Made by a program: the position numbers and the translations under genes. A stretch of 64,000 nt of DNA from Rhodanobacter glycinis (GTDB taxonomy: Bacteria; Pseudomonadota; Gammaproteobacteria; Xanthomonadales; Rhodanobacteraceae): assembly GCF_006438785.1 (NCBI RefSeq), contig NZ_RCZB01000002.1, positions 496,001 to 560,000 on the forward strand, written 5' to 3'. The notes beneath the pieces were generated by a model. The model worked only from the letters and a program-made list of their open reading frames with translations, was not told the DNA's origin and searched no databases. Positions 39,207 through 48,564 of the stretch are shown piece by piece; positions within the stretch are counted from its first letter, which is position 1; every line of letters starts with the position of its first letter.

Positions 39207-40649
39207 GTGCCGACCACCACCCGCCGCATCCACATCCAGCCCAGCGACGACAACGTGCTCGTGCAAGGCATGCGCGACATCCAGAGTCAGCTGAAACTGC
39301 CGCCGGCGTTTCAGCCGGAGGTCGAGGCCGCGGCCGCCCAAGCCGCCGCCAATCCACGGCTGCCGGAGCTGGATCGCACCGACATCGCGCTGGTCACGAT
39401 CGACCCGCCGGAGTCGATGGATCTGGATCAGGCGATGTACGTCGAGCGTACCGACGGCGGTCATCGGGTGTACTACGCGATTGCCGACGTCGCCGCGTTC
39501 GTCACTGCCGGTGACCCGATCGATCTGGAGGCGAACCGGCGCGGCGAGACGCTGTACGGCGCGAATGCCAAGATCCCGCTGCATCCCAAGGTGCTGTCCG
39601 AAGGCGCCACCTCGCTGCTGCCCGGTCAGCAGCGTCCTGCCTTGCTGTGGACGATCGAGCTGGACAAGGCCGGCGAGATCGCCGGCATCGACGTGCGGCG
39701 CGCCAGGGTCAGCAGCCGCGCCAAGCTCAACTATGCCGGTGTGCAGCAGCAGATCGACGCCGGCACAGCCGATCCGATGTGGGCCGTGCTGCGCGAGATC
39801 GGCGAGCTGCGCAAGCAGCGCGAGCAGGCGCGCGGCGGCATCAGCCTGCCGCTGCCGGAGCAGGAAATTGACGTGGTCGACGGCCGCTGGTCGCTGGCAT
39901 TCCGCGCGCGCCTGGCGGTCGAGGACTGGAACGAGCAGATCTCGCTGCTGACCGGCATGGCCGCGGCGCAGCTGATGGTGCAGGCCAGGGTCGGCCTGCT
40001 GCGCACCTTGCCCGCACCCGAGCCGCAATCGCTGCAGCGCCTGCACATCACCGCCAGGGCGCTCGGCATCGACTGGCCGGACGGCTTGAGCTATCCCGAG
40101 TTCATCCGCACGCTCGACCCATCGAAGGACACCCATGTCGCCATGCTGACGGCATGCACCACGGTGCTGCGCGGCGCCGGCTATACGGCATTCAATGGCG
40201 AACTGCCGGCACAGCCGATGCAGTGGGCGGTGGCCGCGGAATACACCCACGCCACCGCGCCATTGCGCCGGCTGGTCGACCGTTATACCGGCGAAGTCTG
40301 CGTGGCGCTGTGCGCGAAACAATCGGTGCCCGACTGGGCGCTCGCCGCGTTGCCAGGCCTGCCCGCCACGATGCAGGCCTCCGGCCACCGCGCCGGCCAG
40401 TACCAGAAAGCCGTGCTCGATCTGGCCGAGGCCGCAGCGCTGGCGCCGCGCGTGGGCGAAACCTTCATGGGCTCGATTGTCGAAGTCGCCGCCAATGCAC
40501 CCACCAAGGGTGTGGTCATCGTGCGCGATCCGGCAATCGAAGCCAGCGTGTCGAGCGCTGCCAACCTGCCGCTCGGCGCCGACGTCAAGGTCAAGCTGGT
40601 CGAGGCCGATCCGGTCAAGCGCACCACGCGCTTCGAGTTGGCCGGCTGA
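39207..40649 (+). CDS. RNB-domain (RNase II-like) ribonuclease, compact form
   Basis: 480 residues with an RNB catalytic domain (about 50-360) and a reduced C-terminal region; the usual N-terminal cold-shock domains are absent. The active-site stretch reads TIDPPESMDLDQAMYVE. Relative to the DIDDA/DFDDA pattern of RNase II/R, the last Asp is Gln, a variant seen in a sub-branch of RNB proteins. EYTHATAPLRRLVDR carries the conserved RNB Arg region. It starts at GTG 39207. RNA decay is the likely role; activity should not be assumed. Confidence 0.88.
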   Translation: MPTTTRRIHIQPSDDNVLVQGMRDIQSQLKLPPAFQPEVEAAAAQAAANPRLPELDRTDIALVTIDPPESMDLDQAMYVERTDGGHRVYYAIADVAAFVTAGDPIDLEANRRGETLYGANAKIPLHPKVLSEGATSLLPGQQRPALLWTIELDKAGEIAGIDVRRARVSSRAKLNYAGVQQQIDAGTADPMWAVLREIGELRKQREQARGGISLPLPEQEIDVVDGRWSLAFRARLAVEDWNEQISLLTGMAAAQLMVQARVGLLRTLPAPEPQSLQRLHITARALGIDWPDGLSYPEFIRTLDPSKDTHVAMLTACTTVLRGAGYTAFNGELPAQPMQWAVAAEYTHATAPLRRLVDRYTGEVCVALCAKQSVPDWALAALPGLPATMQASGHRAGQYQKAVLDLAEAAALAPRVGETFMGSIVEVAANAPTKGVVIVRDPAIEASVSSAANLPLGADVKVKLVEADPVKRTTRFELAG

Positions 40650-40660
40650 CCGGCAGGCGA

Positions 40661-41665
40661 TCAGCGAAGTCCGGTGCGGATCGCCTTCGAGAAATCCTCG
40701 CCTGGTACCGTGCTTCTCGCCCGATCGGTAATGCGCCCACGCTGACGCAACTGCTCGACCGAGACGCTGCGATCCAGTGCGCCGACCTTGTACAGATACT
40801 CGGGCAGGTAACCGGTCAGCAGCAGGCGCATGTCCCACGGCAGTCCCGAGTCGATCTGGCGGGCCATGCGATAGACGATCGTCGTGCAGTTCGAGGTGAT
40901 CGTGTTGTAGAACGCAGGCGTGTCGGACAGCGTGTTCGCCGCGTGCACGTAGGAGAGGAACAGCGCGCGCATGGTGGCCTTGTCCATGCGCAGCGGGTAG
41001 AGGTAATCGTCTTCGCCACGCAAATTGGTGCGCACGCGGATGATGTCGTGCTCGTCGGCGGCAACCAGGGTGGTTTCGAACTGGCGGAAGAATCCGCCAA
41101 TCGACGAGTACTGATCGCCGCGTTTCTTGCGGATCTCCACCGAGAACACCACGTGGCTGCCATCGTCGAAGCCGAACGAGATCATCGCGTGCGCGATTGC
41201 CTTGCTGCCCCAGTAGGACAGCACCGCGTCGGCCGAGATCAGCCGGTCCAGGTCGTAATGGCGGGTTTCCCAGCGCGCATCGTAGTCGGCGTCGGTGCGC
41301 CAGGTGAAATCGCGCACGTTGTCGAGCGTGACCGCATTGCCTTGCACGCGGCCGGTCAGCATGCGGGCGACATCGTCCGACCACACCCGATTGTTCGATG
41401 GCGCGATGCTCGCCCACCAGATCAGCAGCGCCGCGTACATCACCATGTAGACGCCCAGCGGCAGCCAGCTGCGCCGACTGATCGCAAACACCGCAAGCGC
41501 GATCACGGCGAGGGCCCAGATCGTGCTACCCAGCGTCCGCGCAACTGCGCCACCCGGCAACTGGTACCAGAGCGCGAGCGCACCCCACGCGCCCGACAGA
41601 ACCGCGATCAACGCAGTCGCCACGAACAGCACGGCCCGGCCCATCATCCAGAGTTTCTTCGTCAT
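40661..41665 (-). CDS. DUF4105 (Lnb-type periplasmic domain) membrane protein
   Basis: 334 residues. Three N-terminal spans (about 9-33, 44-62, 69-87) then a periplasmic DUF4105 domain. The papain-like residues are visible: His159 in SKAIAHAMISFGF and Cys260 in TITSNCTTIVYRM. The domain has been linked to lipoprotein N-acylation (Lnb) in Bacteroidetes; whether this protein has that role is unknown. It faces a divergent lipoprotein-type hydrolase 140 bases away. Confidence 0.88.
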   Translation of the reverse strand: MTKKLWMMGRAVLFVATALIAVLSGAWGALALWYQLPGGAVARTLGSTIWALAVIALAVFAISRRSWLPLGVYMVMYAALLIWWASIAPSNNRVWSDDVARMLTGRVQGNAVTLDNVRDFTWRTDADYDARWETRHYDLDRLISADAVLSYWGSKAIAHAMISFGFDDGSHVVFSVEIRKKRGDQYSSIGGFFRQFETTLVAADEHDIIRVRTNLRGEDDYLYPLRMDKATMRALFLSYVHAANTLSDTPAFYNTITSNCTTIVYRMARQIDSGLPWDMRLLLTGYLPEYLYKVGALDRSVSVEQLRQRGRITDRARSTVPGEDFSKAIRTGLR

Positions 41666-41805
41666 CGCCTCTCCACCATATCGACCGCCGCCGCAAGCGT
41701 GCGGCTTTGATCGCGGGAAGACAATGCATGGCCAGGCACAGCACGCACCGCCTGCAATCCGATCGCTACAATCACCCCGCCACCCGTCGAATGGACCACA
41801 GCAGC

Positions 41806-43704
41806 ATGAGTAGCGGACCACGGATATGGATCGTTCGGTGCATCGCGCTTGCCATGCTGCTTTCCCTCGGTGCGTGCGCGATGGTCGGGGTCAGCAATGT
41901 CAAACCGCACGACTATGTCGCGGAACGGCGCGCCGACATACTCGGCAGCGGCCGTTTGAGCGATGGCACGGTGCAGTCGCTCAGCGTGGTCGCGCTCGCC
42001 GCCGATGCCTGCGCGCGTGCGTTCGTGGATTGCACGGATACGGTCGCCCGTTCAGGCGGGCTGACCGACGAGCAGCGGCTTTCGACGTTGTCCGAACTGT
42101 GGATGAGCAAGGCGATGAAGAGCGACCGCGCGAAGGTCGGCACGCCGATGGACGACCCGACGCTCGATGCCTACCTGCAGTCCGCGCGCTACGCTTACGC
42201 CTACCTCTTCTATACCGCGCGCCAGCCATCCGACCGCGCCTTCGAACTGCGCCAGGTGCAGGTGATCGGCTTCTACAACTTCGCCGTGCAGCGCGCGGTG
42301 GCTCGCTTCTTCCATGCATTGCCGCAGCTGGGCACAGAGTGGACGCAGACCTCGATGGCCGGATGGACCGTACTGCGACCGCAGACCGATCTGCGCCTGG
42401 CCGGCGACGCGCGCGTGCCAACCGAACTCATTCCTGCCTCGGACCTGCGTTTCAACGGCCTGCGCAACGTCTACCAGCGCGACGGTTTCGGCTCGGATTT
42501 CGTCGCCGTCGCGCCACCGAAAGCGCGCACCACCGAAGTGCCATGGCGCAATCCCGGATACGTGTCGATGACCGGTGCGCTGGTCTTCGATGGCAATACG
42601 CTGGGCGACGTGCTGGTCACGAAACAGGTACAGCTGCTGGCGAAGGATCCGTATCGTGATAGCAGCATCACCGTCGGCGGCCGCGTGGTGCCGCTCGGCG
42701 CCAACTTCACCGCCGCCTATGGCATGTGGCTGGCCCGTTCGGGCTTTGCCAGCCAGTCGATCCGCTCGCTGCTGGGCCGCGAGGGCGGCATCGCCACGCC
42801 GCGCGTGCTGCTGATGCAGCCGTACGATCCCGATCGCCTCACCGTGGTCATGCTGCACGGCCTGGCGAGCAGCCCGGAGGCGTGGATCAACGTGGCGAAC
42901 GAAGTCATGGGCGACGAATACCTGCGCCGCAACTATCAGGTGTGGGAGGTCTACTACCCGACCAATGCGCCCGTCGCAGTGAATCTCGTGCAGATCCGCA
43001 AGGCTCTCGACGCGACCCTGCAGCATTTCGATCCCTCCGGTCGTGCGCGCGCCTCACAGAACGTGGTGCTGGTCGGCCACAGCATGGGCGGCGTCATCGC
43101 GCGGCTGCTGGTGTCGTCCAGCGGCGACAAGTTGTGGGATGTCATACCCGTGCGCGCCAACCTGTCACCGGAAAAGCGCGCACGCGTGCGCAAGCGTCTC
43201 GCGCCCTACCTGCAGTTCACGCCGATGCCGCAGGTCAGCCGCGCCGTGTTCCTCGCCTCGCCGCATCGCGGCACGCCGTACGCGCAGCATCGCATCGCGC
43301 GCTGGATCGGCAACCTGATCCGCCTGCCGGTCAACGTGCTCAAGGAAGTGGCCAGCCTGTCCGATCTGATGAAGGGCGAAGGCCCTGGCGCGCCCACGCC
43401 GCTGCGCATACCCAACAGCATCGACAACCTCAGCGACACCGACCCCTTCATCGTCGCGGCCGCCAACCTGCCGATCTCGCCACGCGTGCGCTATCACACC
43501 ATCGTCGGCGTCTACAAATCCACCGGCCCACTCGCCAACAGCAGCGACGGCGTGGTGCCGTACGAGAGCGCGCACCTCGACGGCGCCGACTCCGAACTCG
43601 CCATCCCGTCATGGCACAGCGTGCAGGAAACCCCGGCGGCGATCCTGGAGCTGCGCAGGATTCTCGCGCTGCATGCGGCAGCGTTGCGGGTAGCGAAGCC
43701 GTAG
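41806..43704 (+). CDS. large lipoprotein alpha/beta hydrolase
   Basis: About 632 residues. A lipoprotein signal with lipobox LGAC (Cys near residue 24 from ATG 41806) precedes a 340-residue N-terminal region of unknown fold, then an alpha/beta hydrolase domain: VVMLHGLASSPEAW, nucleophile elbow VGHSMGGVIARLL with Ser426, FLASPHRGTP, and a C-terminal SDGVVPYESA and SWHSVQ supplying Asp and His. Probably an outer-membrane or periplasmic esterase/lipase. ATG 41791 is an alternative start. Confidence 0.88.
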   Translation: MSSGPRIWIVRCIALAMLLSLGACAMVGVSNVKPHDYVAERRADILGSGRLSDGTVQSLSVVALAADACARAFVDCTDTVARSGGLTDEQRLSTLSELWMSKAMKSDRAKVGTPMDDPTLDAYLQSARYAYAYLFYTARQPSDRAFELRQVQVIGFYNFAVQRAVARFFHALPQLGTEWTQTSMAGWTVLRPQTDLRLAGDARVPTELIPASDLRFNGLRNVYQRDGFGSDFVAVAPPKARTTEVPWRNPGYVSMTGALVFDGNTLGDVLVTKQVQLLAKDPYRDSSITVGGRVVPLGANFTAAYGMWLARSGFASQSIRSLLGREGGIATPRVLLMQPYDPDRLTVVMLHGLASSPEAWINVANEVMGDEYLRRNYQVWEVYYPTNAPVAVNLVQIRKALDATLQHFDPSGRARASQNVVLVGHSMGGVIARLLVSSSGDKLWDVIPVRANLSPEKRARVRKRLAPYLQFTPMPQVSRAVFLASPHRGTPYAQHRIARWIGNLIRLPVNVLKEVASLSDLMKGEGPGAPTPLRIPNSIDNLSDTDPFIVAAANLPISPRVRYHTIVGVYKSTGPLANSSDGVVPYESAHLDGADSELAIPSWHSVQETPAAILELRRILALHAAALRVAKP

Positions 43705-43867
43705 GGATCTCGAACATCCCACCTGACGGCATCATTCCGGCGAGGTCGGAGGAGTTTTTCAGCAGCGAAGCTGGTCATCGCACCTCAACAGCGATCCCTC
43801 CCTGACCAGCCATGCGGCTGTTGAAAGCCGCAGGGATGACGAACTTGAGACGGGTTACGGCTTTGCC

Positions 43868-44050
43868 GTGAAGAAGGACTTGCTGGAACAACTGCTCGAC
43901 CTCAACCAGCGCGTCGCCGCACGCATCACCACTCATCAGCCCGTCACTGCACCGGGCATACCGGCGGGCTATCCCACGTCGGAGGCGTTGATCAGTTCCG
44001 ATACGTTCGGGCAGGCGGGTGTGATCGCGAAGGGACAGAGTCGCGACTGA
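43868..44050 (+). CDS. small hypothetical protein or gene remnant
   Basis: 60 residues beginning KKDLLEQLLDLNQRVAARI, from a GTG. The leading amphipathic helix weakly recalls the C-terminal helices of Eco57I-type DNA methylases (pattern LLxLNxxRA), so it may be the tail of a lost gene; this is speculative. It lies in a repeat-rich gap, codon choice is only mildly gene-like, and no ribosome-binding site is clear. Confidence 0.35.
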   Translation: MKKDLLEQLLDLNQRVAARITTHQPVTAPGIPAGYPTSEALISSDTFGQAGVIAKGQSRD

Positions 44051-44061
44051 CCTTTGCCGCG

Positions 44062-44220
44062 CTCCCTCTCTTGCGACCGAAGGAAGTCCCTTTACGGGGC
44101 AAGGCAGGAGGGTGGGGCGACCGAAGAGAGTCCTTCAGGTGAGGGGTGGCTCTTGATCTGATCTCTCAGGTCAAAAGCGAACCCCCCACCCAACCTCCCC
44201 CTGCCTTGCAGGGAGAGGAG
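44062..44220. repeat. inverted and direct repeat element
   Basis: A GGGCAAGGCAGGAGGGTGGGG stretch (44097-44117) is repeated in inverse form near 44182-44212 (CCCACCC...CCCCCTGCCTTGC). Inside it a 20-base direct repeat starting GCGACCGAAG occurs at 44073 and 44117 with small differences. The G- and C-rich arms resemble mobile intergenic elements. 43705-43867 to its left holds no gene I can support, only another inverted stretch around CAGCCATGCGGCTG. Confidence 0.55.
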
Positions 44221-44229
44221 CAAAACGAC

Positions 44230-46194
44230 TCAGCCTCCCACCACCGGCAACGCAATAAAACTCGCCTGCGCCGGCGCGTGATACACGCGCTGGGTGGCCT
44301 TCACGTAATCCGCCGGTTTCGCCAGCATGATGTTCGGCACGAAGGTCTGTGGGTTGCGGTCGTAGAGCGGAAACCAGCTGGATTGCACCTGCACCATGAT
44401 GCGGTGGCCGGGCAGGAAGACGTGGTTGGCCGAGGGCAGCGCGAAGCGGTAGGGCAGCGGCTGGTTCGCGGCGATCGGCTTGCCTTCGGTGAAGCCTTCG
44501 CGGTAGCGGCCGCGGAAGATGTCCATCGCCACGGCGAGCTGGTAGCCGCCCATCTCGGGTTGCTCGGCGACCTGGTCGGGGTAGACGTCGATCAGCTTGA
44601 CCACCCAATCGCTGTCGCTGCCGCTGGTCGAGGCGACCAGGTTCACTTGCGGTGCGCCGCTGATGGTGAGCGGCGTGGTGAGCACGTCGGAGACATAGCT
44701 CAATACGTCGGTGCGGCCGGAGGCTTCGCGCTGGTCGTCGACCAGCCATTGCGACCAGGTCTGGCCGACGTCGTAACCCATCGGCTGAATCGGGCGCGCA
44801 CGATACGGTACCGGGTGCGCGGGATCGGACACGTACTCGTCGTAGTCGGCGCCGGCGGCGGGCGCGGTGAAGCCGAGCTTGTTGCCGGCTTCCAGGTACA
44901 GCGCGCGGCTCTTCGTCGGGCAGCCAGTCGCACAGGCCAGCGGCCAGCGACCCAGCCGCTGCCATTGATTGCTGCCGGTCTGGTACGCGGTGACTGCGGC
45001 GATGTCGGCCTTCGGTGCGCCGTCCTTGAGATATTGCGCGAGGTACGGGCGCAGGATGTGTTCGCGGAAATACTGGGCGGTGTCGCTGCCGAACCGGATC
45101 GCGCCGAGCGAGCTGCCTTCGTCGATCTCCTGGCCGTGATGCCACGGACCCATCACCAGCCTGACCATGCTGCCGCTGGTGTCCTTCGGCTCGATCGCGC
45201 GGTAGACGGCGAGCGCGCCGTAGCTGTCTTCCTGATCCCACAGGCTGTGCACCAGCATCACCGGCACTTTCAGCGGCTGCGCGGCAAGCAGCTTGTCCAC
45301 CGCCTGGTCGCTCCAGAAGCTGTCGTAGGCGGGATGCGCCAGCATCTTGTTCCAGAAGCCGAGCTGCTCCATGCCGTAGGCGTGGGCCAGTGCGCCGGCG
45401 GAGCCGTAGTGCATGAACAGGTCGTACTCGTCATGGTAGTTCGTCCACCACTTGATGCTGTTGTCGCGGCTGGCGGTCTGCTCGTAGACGTAGCTGAGGT
45501 TCTGCTGCCGGAACGCGCCGTTGTGGAACCAGTCGTCACCCATCCAGCCGTCGACCATCGGGTTCATCGGCACCGACACCTTCAGTGCCGGATGCGGATT
45601 GATCAGCGCCATCAGCGGCTCGAAGCCGTCGTAGGAGATGCCCAGCGTGCCGACCTTGCCGTTGGACTCGGGGATGTTCTTCACCAGCCAGTCGATGGTG
45701 TCGTACGTGTCGGTGGCGTCGTCGACGGGCGTGGGATTCAGCGGCCCGTGCACCGGCCGGTTCATCACGTAGTCGCCTTCGGAACCGTACTTGCCGCGCA
45801 CGTCCTGCACCACGCGGATGTAGCCGTCCTCGACGATGACGTCGGTGGCGTTGTCGTAGCCCTGCAGCATCGGGCCGAGATGGCCGCTCATGGTGTGCGT
45901 GGTCAGCGCCTTGGCGTCGTACGGCGTGCGGGTGAGCAGGATGCCGGCGTGGCTGGCGCCGTTCGGGATCAGAATGATGGTGTGCAGCTTCACTCCGTCG
46001 CGCATCGGGATCATCACGTCGCGCGATACGTAGTCGTGGCTGTCGGTGGCCGGCACGAACTTCGCTGGCGTCTCGCTGGGGTAGTTCGGGTACTTTGCCT
46101 GGGGTGTATCGGTGGCCTGCAGCGCATTGCTCAGCGCGAACAGCAGGACGAAAAACGCAGACCTCAACCCGGCAGCGGTGTGACTCGATTTCAT
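44230..46194 (-). CDS. alpha-amino-acid ester hydrolase (CocE/NonD family)
   Basis: 654 residues, exported (signal MKSSHTAAGLRSAFFVLLFA, cleaved near residue 27). Alpha/beta hydrolase with Ser187 in GISYDGF, an oxyanion Tyr in TPYD, the substrate-carboxylate region DGWMGDDWFHNGAFRQ, the His region MGPWHHGQ, and a C-terminal PepX-like jelly roll (from about 430). Enzymes of this group in Xanthomonas and Acetobacter hydrolyse alpha-amino acid esters and beta-lactam side chains. The stop abuts the repeat element. Confidence 0.92.
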   Translation of the reverse strand: MKSSHTAAGLRSAFFVLLFALSNALQATDTPQAKYPNYPSETPAKFVPATDSHDYVSRDVMIPMRDGVKLHTIILIPNGASHAGILLTRTPYDAKALTTHTMSGHLGPMLQGYDNATDVIVEDGYIRVVQDVRGKYGSEGDYVMNRPVHGPLNPTPVDDATDTYDTIDWLVKNIPESNGKVGTLGISYDGFEPLMALINPHPALKVSVPMNPMVDGWMGDDWFHNGAFRQQNLSYVYEQTASRDNSIKWWTNYHDEYDLFMHYGSAGALAHAYGMEQLGFWNKMLAHPAYDSFWSDQAVDKLLAAQPLKVPVMLVHSLWDQEDSYGALAVYRAIEPKDTSGSMVRLVMGPWHHGQEIDEGSSLGAIRFGSDTAQYFREHILRPYLAQYLKDGAPKADIAAVTAYQTGSNQWQRLGRWPLACATGCPTKSRALYLEAGNKLGFTAPAAGADYDEYVSDPAHPVPYRARPIQPMGYDVGQTWSQWLVDDQREASGRTDVLSYVSDVLTTPLTISGAPQVNLVASTSGSDSDWVVKLIDVYPDQVAEQPEMGGYQLAVAMDIFRGRYREGFTEGKPIAANQPLPYRFALPSANHVFLPGHRIMVQVQSSWFPLYDRNPQTFVPNIMLAKPADYVKATQRVYHAPAQASFIALPVVGG

Positions 46195-46291
46195 GGCGAT
46201 CCCCTGATGGACGACTCGCCTAGCCTAACTCCAATCAGGATCCGGGAGAGGTGCTCGCCGAGGTTGGCAAGACTGTTGCTTTGCCCATGGC

Positions 46292-46528
46292 ATGAACGAT
46301 CTCGCCTACGACATTTCCCATTTGCTCGAATCCGAGCCATTCAAGACGTCCGTGCCGGAATTCAGGACGGCCCGGGTGGCGTCTGTGGCACCACCGGTGC
46401 AGAGCGTCGCCGCCGCACAGGAGGCGCTGGCAAAGGAACTTCTGCAGGCTGCCGCCGCGCATGAGGCGCTGATCCAGCAATACCTGCGGATGACCGATGT
46501 TGCCTATCAGGACAGCTACGGCCAGTGA
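46292..46528 (+). CDS. small hypothetical protein
   Basis: 78 residues starting MNDLAYDISHLLESEPFKTS and ending YLRMTDVAYQDSYGQ, with an Ala-rich helix between. No family recognised. It lies alone, divergent from the ester hydrolase and followed by a terminator at 46664-46695. The composition is protein-like but the ribosome-binding site is weak. Confidence 0.45.
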   Translation: MNDLAYDISHLLESEPFKTSVPEFRTARVASVAPPVQSVAAAQEALAKELLQAAAAHEALIQQYLRMTDVAYQDSYGQ

Positions 46529-46663
46529 CGCGCTTCTCGCGGTCGGGATGGTGTCACTGCTGAGCCATAGGTGACCAAGTTCGACACCTCGCCGTGACCT
46601 TCGATGGACGGCGAGGTTTCCAGTTGTCCATGCTGGCTGCCTAGAACCGGCCAGAGTGGCGAA

Positions 46664-46695
46664 ACAAAAAGCCCGGGCATGCCCGGGCTTTTTGT
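46664..46695. terminator. perfectly symmetric bidirectional terminator
   Basis: A 32-base perfect palindrome, ACAAAAAGCCCGGGC followed by its reverse complement through centre AT, with an A-run on one side and a T-run on the other, so it works in both directions: for the small gene on the left and the acyl-CoA dehydrogenase on the right. Confidence 0.9.
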
Positions 46696-46718
46696 TTGCG
46701 TGTCGGTTCGGAGATGGC

Positions 46719-48509
46719 TCAGACGATGGCGGGCAGCGTATCCACGCCTGCCTCGATCGCTGCCTGGTGGGTCAGGCAGCGCGGCAGGATGCGCGCGAAG
46801 TAGAACTTCGCGGTGTCGTGCTTGGCCTGCTTGAATGCGGCGGACTGCGCGCCGGCGCCAGCCGCTGCCACGCTGCGCGCCCACATGTAGGCCAGTGCGA
46901 CGTAGCCGGAGTAGTACAGGTAGTCGACGGCGGCGGCGCCGAGTTCTTCCGGGTTCGCCTGCGCCCGCGCGGCGAGTTTCAGGGTGAGGTCGCCCCAGTT
47001 CTTGGTGGCGACGGCGAGTGGGGCGATGAACGGACGCAGGGCCTCGTCGGCTGCATGCTGCTGGCAGAACGTGCTGATCTCCTGCAGGAAATGCTTGAAG
47101 CCGACACCTTGCAGCTGGAGGATCTTGCGGCCCAGCAGGTCGGCGGCCTGGATGCCGGTGGTGCCTTCGTACAAGGTGATGATGCGAGCGTCGCGCACGA
47201 ACTGCTCCATGCCGTTCTCGGCGATGTAGCCGTGGCCGCCATAGATCTGCAGCGCCTCCTTGGTGCTCTCCTGGGCCAGTTCGGTGACCACGCCCTTGGC
47301 GATCGGAATCAGGAACGCGACCAGCTCACCGGCGGCCTTGCGTGCGGCCTCGTCGGCGGCGCGTGCCTCCACGTCGGTCTGCAGCGCGGTGTACAGCAGC
47401 AGTGCGCGCGAGCCTTCGACGAACGCGCGCTGGGTCAGCAGCATGCGCCGCACGTCCGGCTGCACCAGCAGGTTGTCGGCCGGCTTGTCGGGGAACTTCG
47501 GGCCGGACAACGCGCGTGACTGCAACCGCTCGCGCGCGTAGTTGAGGCTGTTCTGCAGCGCGCGCTCGGCCAGTGCCAGGCCTTGCACGCCGACCGACAG
47601 GCGTGCGGCATTCATCATGGTGAACATGGCCATCAGGCCCTTGTGCGGCTGGCCGATCAGGTAACCCTCGGCGCCGTCCAGGTTGATCACGCAGGTGGAG
47701 CAGGCGTGGATGCCCATCTTGTGCTCGATCGCACCGGCAGCAACGGTGTTGCGCGCGCCGAGCGAACCGTCCTCGTTGACCTTGAACTTCGGCACGATGA
47801 ACATCGAGATGCCGCGGCTGCCTTCCGGCGCGTCGGGCAGGCGCGCCAGCACCAGGTGCACGATGTTCTCGGTGAGGTCGTGTTCGCCGGCACTGATGAA
47901 GATCTTGGTGCCGGTGATCCGGTAGTTCGTGTGGCCGTTGGCATTGCCGTCGCCCGGTTCGGCGCGGGTTTTCAGCAGGCCGAGGTCGGAGCCGGCCTGC
48001 GGCTCGGTCAGGCACATGGTGCCGGTCCAGCGGCCTTCGACGATCGGCTTCATGAAGCGCTCGCGCTGCCACTCTTCACCATGCATCTCCATGGCATGGG
48101 TGGCGCCTTCGGACAGCAGCGGATACAGGCTCCAGGCCAGGTTGCCGGACTGGAAGATTTCGGTGGTGGCGGTGCCCAGTACATTGGGCAGCGCCTGGCC
48201 GCCGTAGGCCTCGGGGTTGGTCAGGCCGGTCCAGCCGCCTTCGGCAAACTGCTTGAACGCTTCCTTGAAACCCTTCGGCGTGGTCACCGTCTGGGTGGCC
48301 TTGTCGAAGTGGCAGCCTTCCTCATCGGCGGGGCCGTTGGTCGGCGCCAGCAGCTGCTCGCTGAGGCGGCCGGCTTCTTCAAGCACGGCGTCGAGCAGGT
48401 CGCGGCTGTGTGCCTCGCCATCGCGCAGACCGGTCAGGGTTTTTTCGGCGCCCAGCACATCAAACAGGGCGAAGCGCAGGTCATCGAGGGGAGCCTTGTA
48501 AGCGGTCAT
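46719..48509 (-). CDS. acyl-CoA dehydrogenase (C-terminal domain-extended type)
   Basis: 596-residue FAD enzyme of fatty acid beta-oxidation or the DmdC-like 3-(methylthio)propanoyl-CoA branch. Seen: TGTMCLTEPQAGSDLG (FAD contact), TKIFISAGEHDLTENI, the ALQIYGGHGYIAEN helix and the catalytic Glu region ITLYEGTTGIQAADLLG, then an extra C-terminal helical domain (from about 470). ATG 48509 starts MTAYKAPLDDL, characteristic of this subgroup. The specific substrate is not fixed by sequence. Confidence 0.93.
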   Translation of the reverse strand: MTAYKAPLDDLRFALFDVLGAEKTLTGLRDGEAHSRDLLDAVLEEAGRLSEQLLAPTNGPADEEGCHFDKATQTVTTPKGFKEAFKQFAEGGWTGLTNPEAYGGQALPNVLGTATTEIFQSGNLAWSLYPLLSEGATHAMEMHGEEWQRERFMKPIVEGRWTGTMCLTEPQAGSDLGLLKTRAEPGDGNANGHTNYRITGTKIFISAGEHDLTENIVHLVLARLPDAPEGSRGISMFIVPKFKVNEDGSLGARNTVAAGAIEHKMGIHACSTCVINLDGAEGYLIGQPHKGLMAMFTMMNAARLSVGVQGLALAERALQNSLNYARERLQSRALSGPKFPDKPADNLLVQPDVRRMLLTQRAFVEGSRALLLYTALQTDVEARAADEAARKAAGELVAFLIPIAKGVVTELAQESTKEALQIYGGHGYIAENGMEQFVRDARIITLYEGTTGIQAADLLGRKILQLQGVGFKHFLQEISTFCQQHAADEALRPFIAPLAVATKNWGDLTLKLAARAQANPEELGAAAVDYLYYSGYVALAYMWARSVAAAGAGAQSAAFKQAKHDTAKFYFARILPRCLTHQAAIEAGVDTLPAIV

Positions 48510-48564
48510 GGTGATTCCTGGGGTAAAGGTGACATGCGATGAAAGGTGACGTCGTGGAACGAGA

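Noticed and set aside
39081..41417. A 778-codon minus-strand frame crossing the RNB gene
   Set aside because: It lies opposite the RNB nuclease and ends inside the DUF4105 gene in another frame; composition is shadow-like.
44146..46464. A 772-codon plus-strand frame over the ester hydrolase
   Set aside because: Antisense shadow of a clear hydrolase gene; no signal peptide or domain in the translation.
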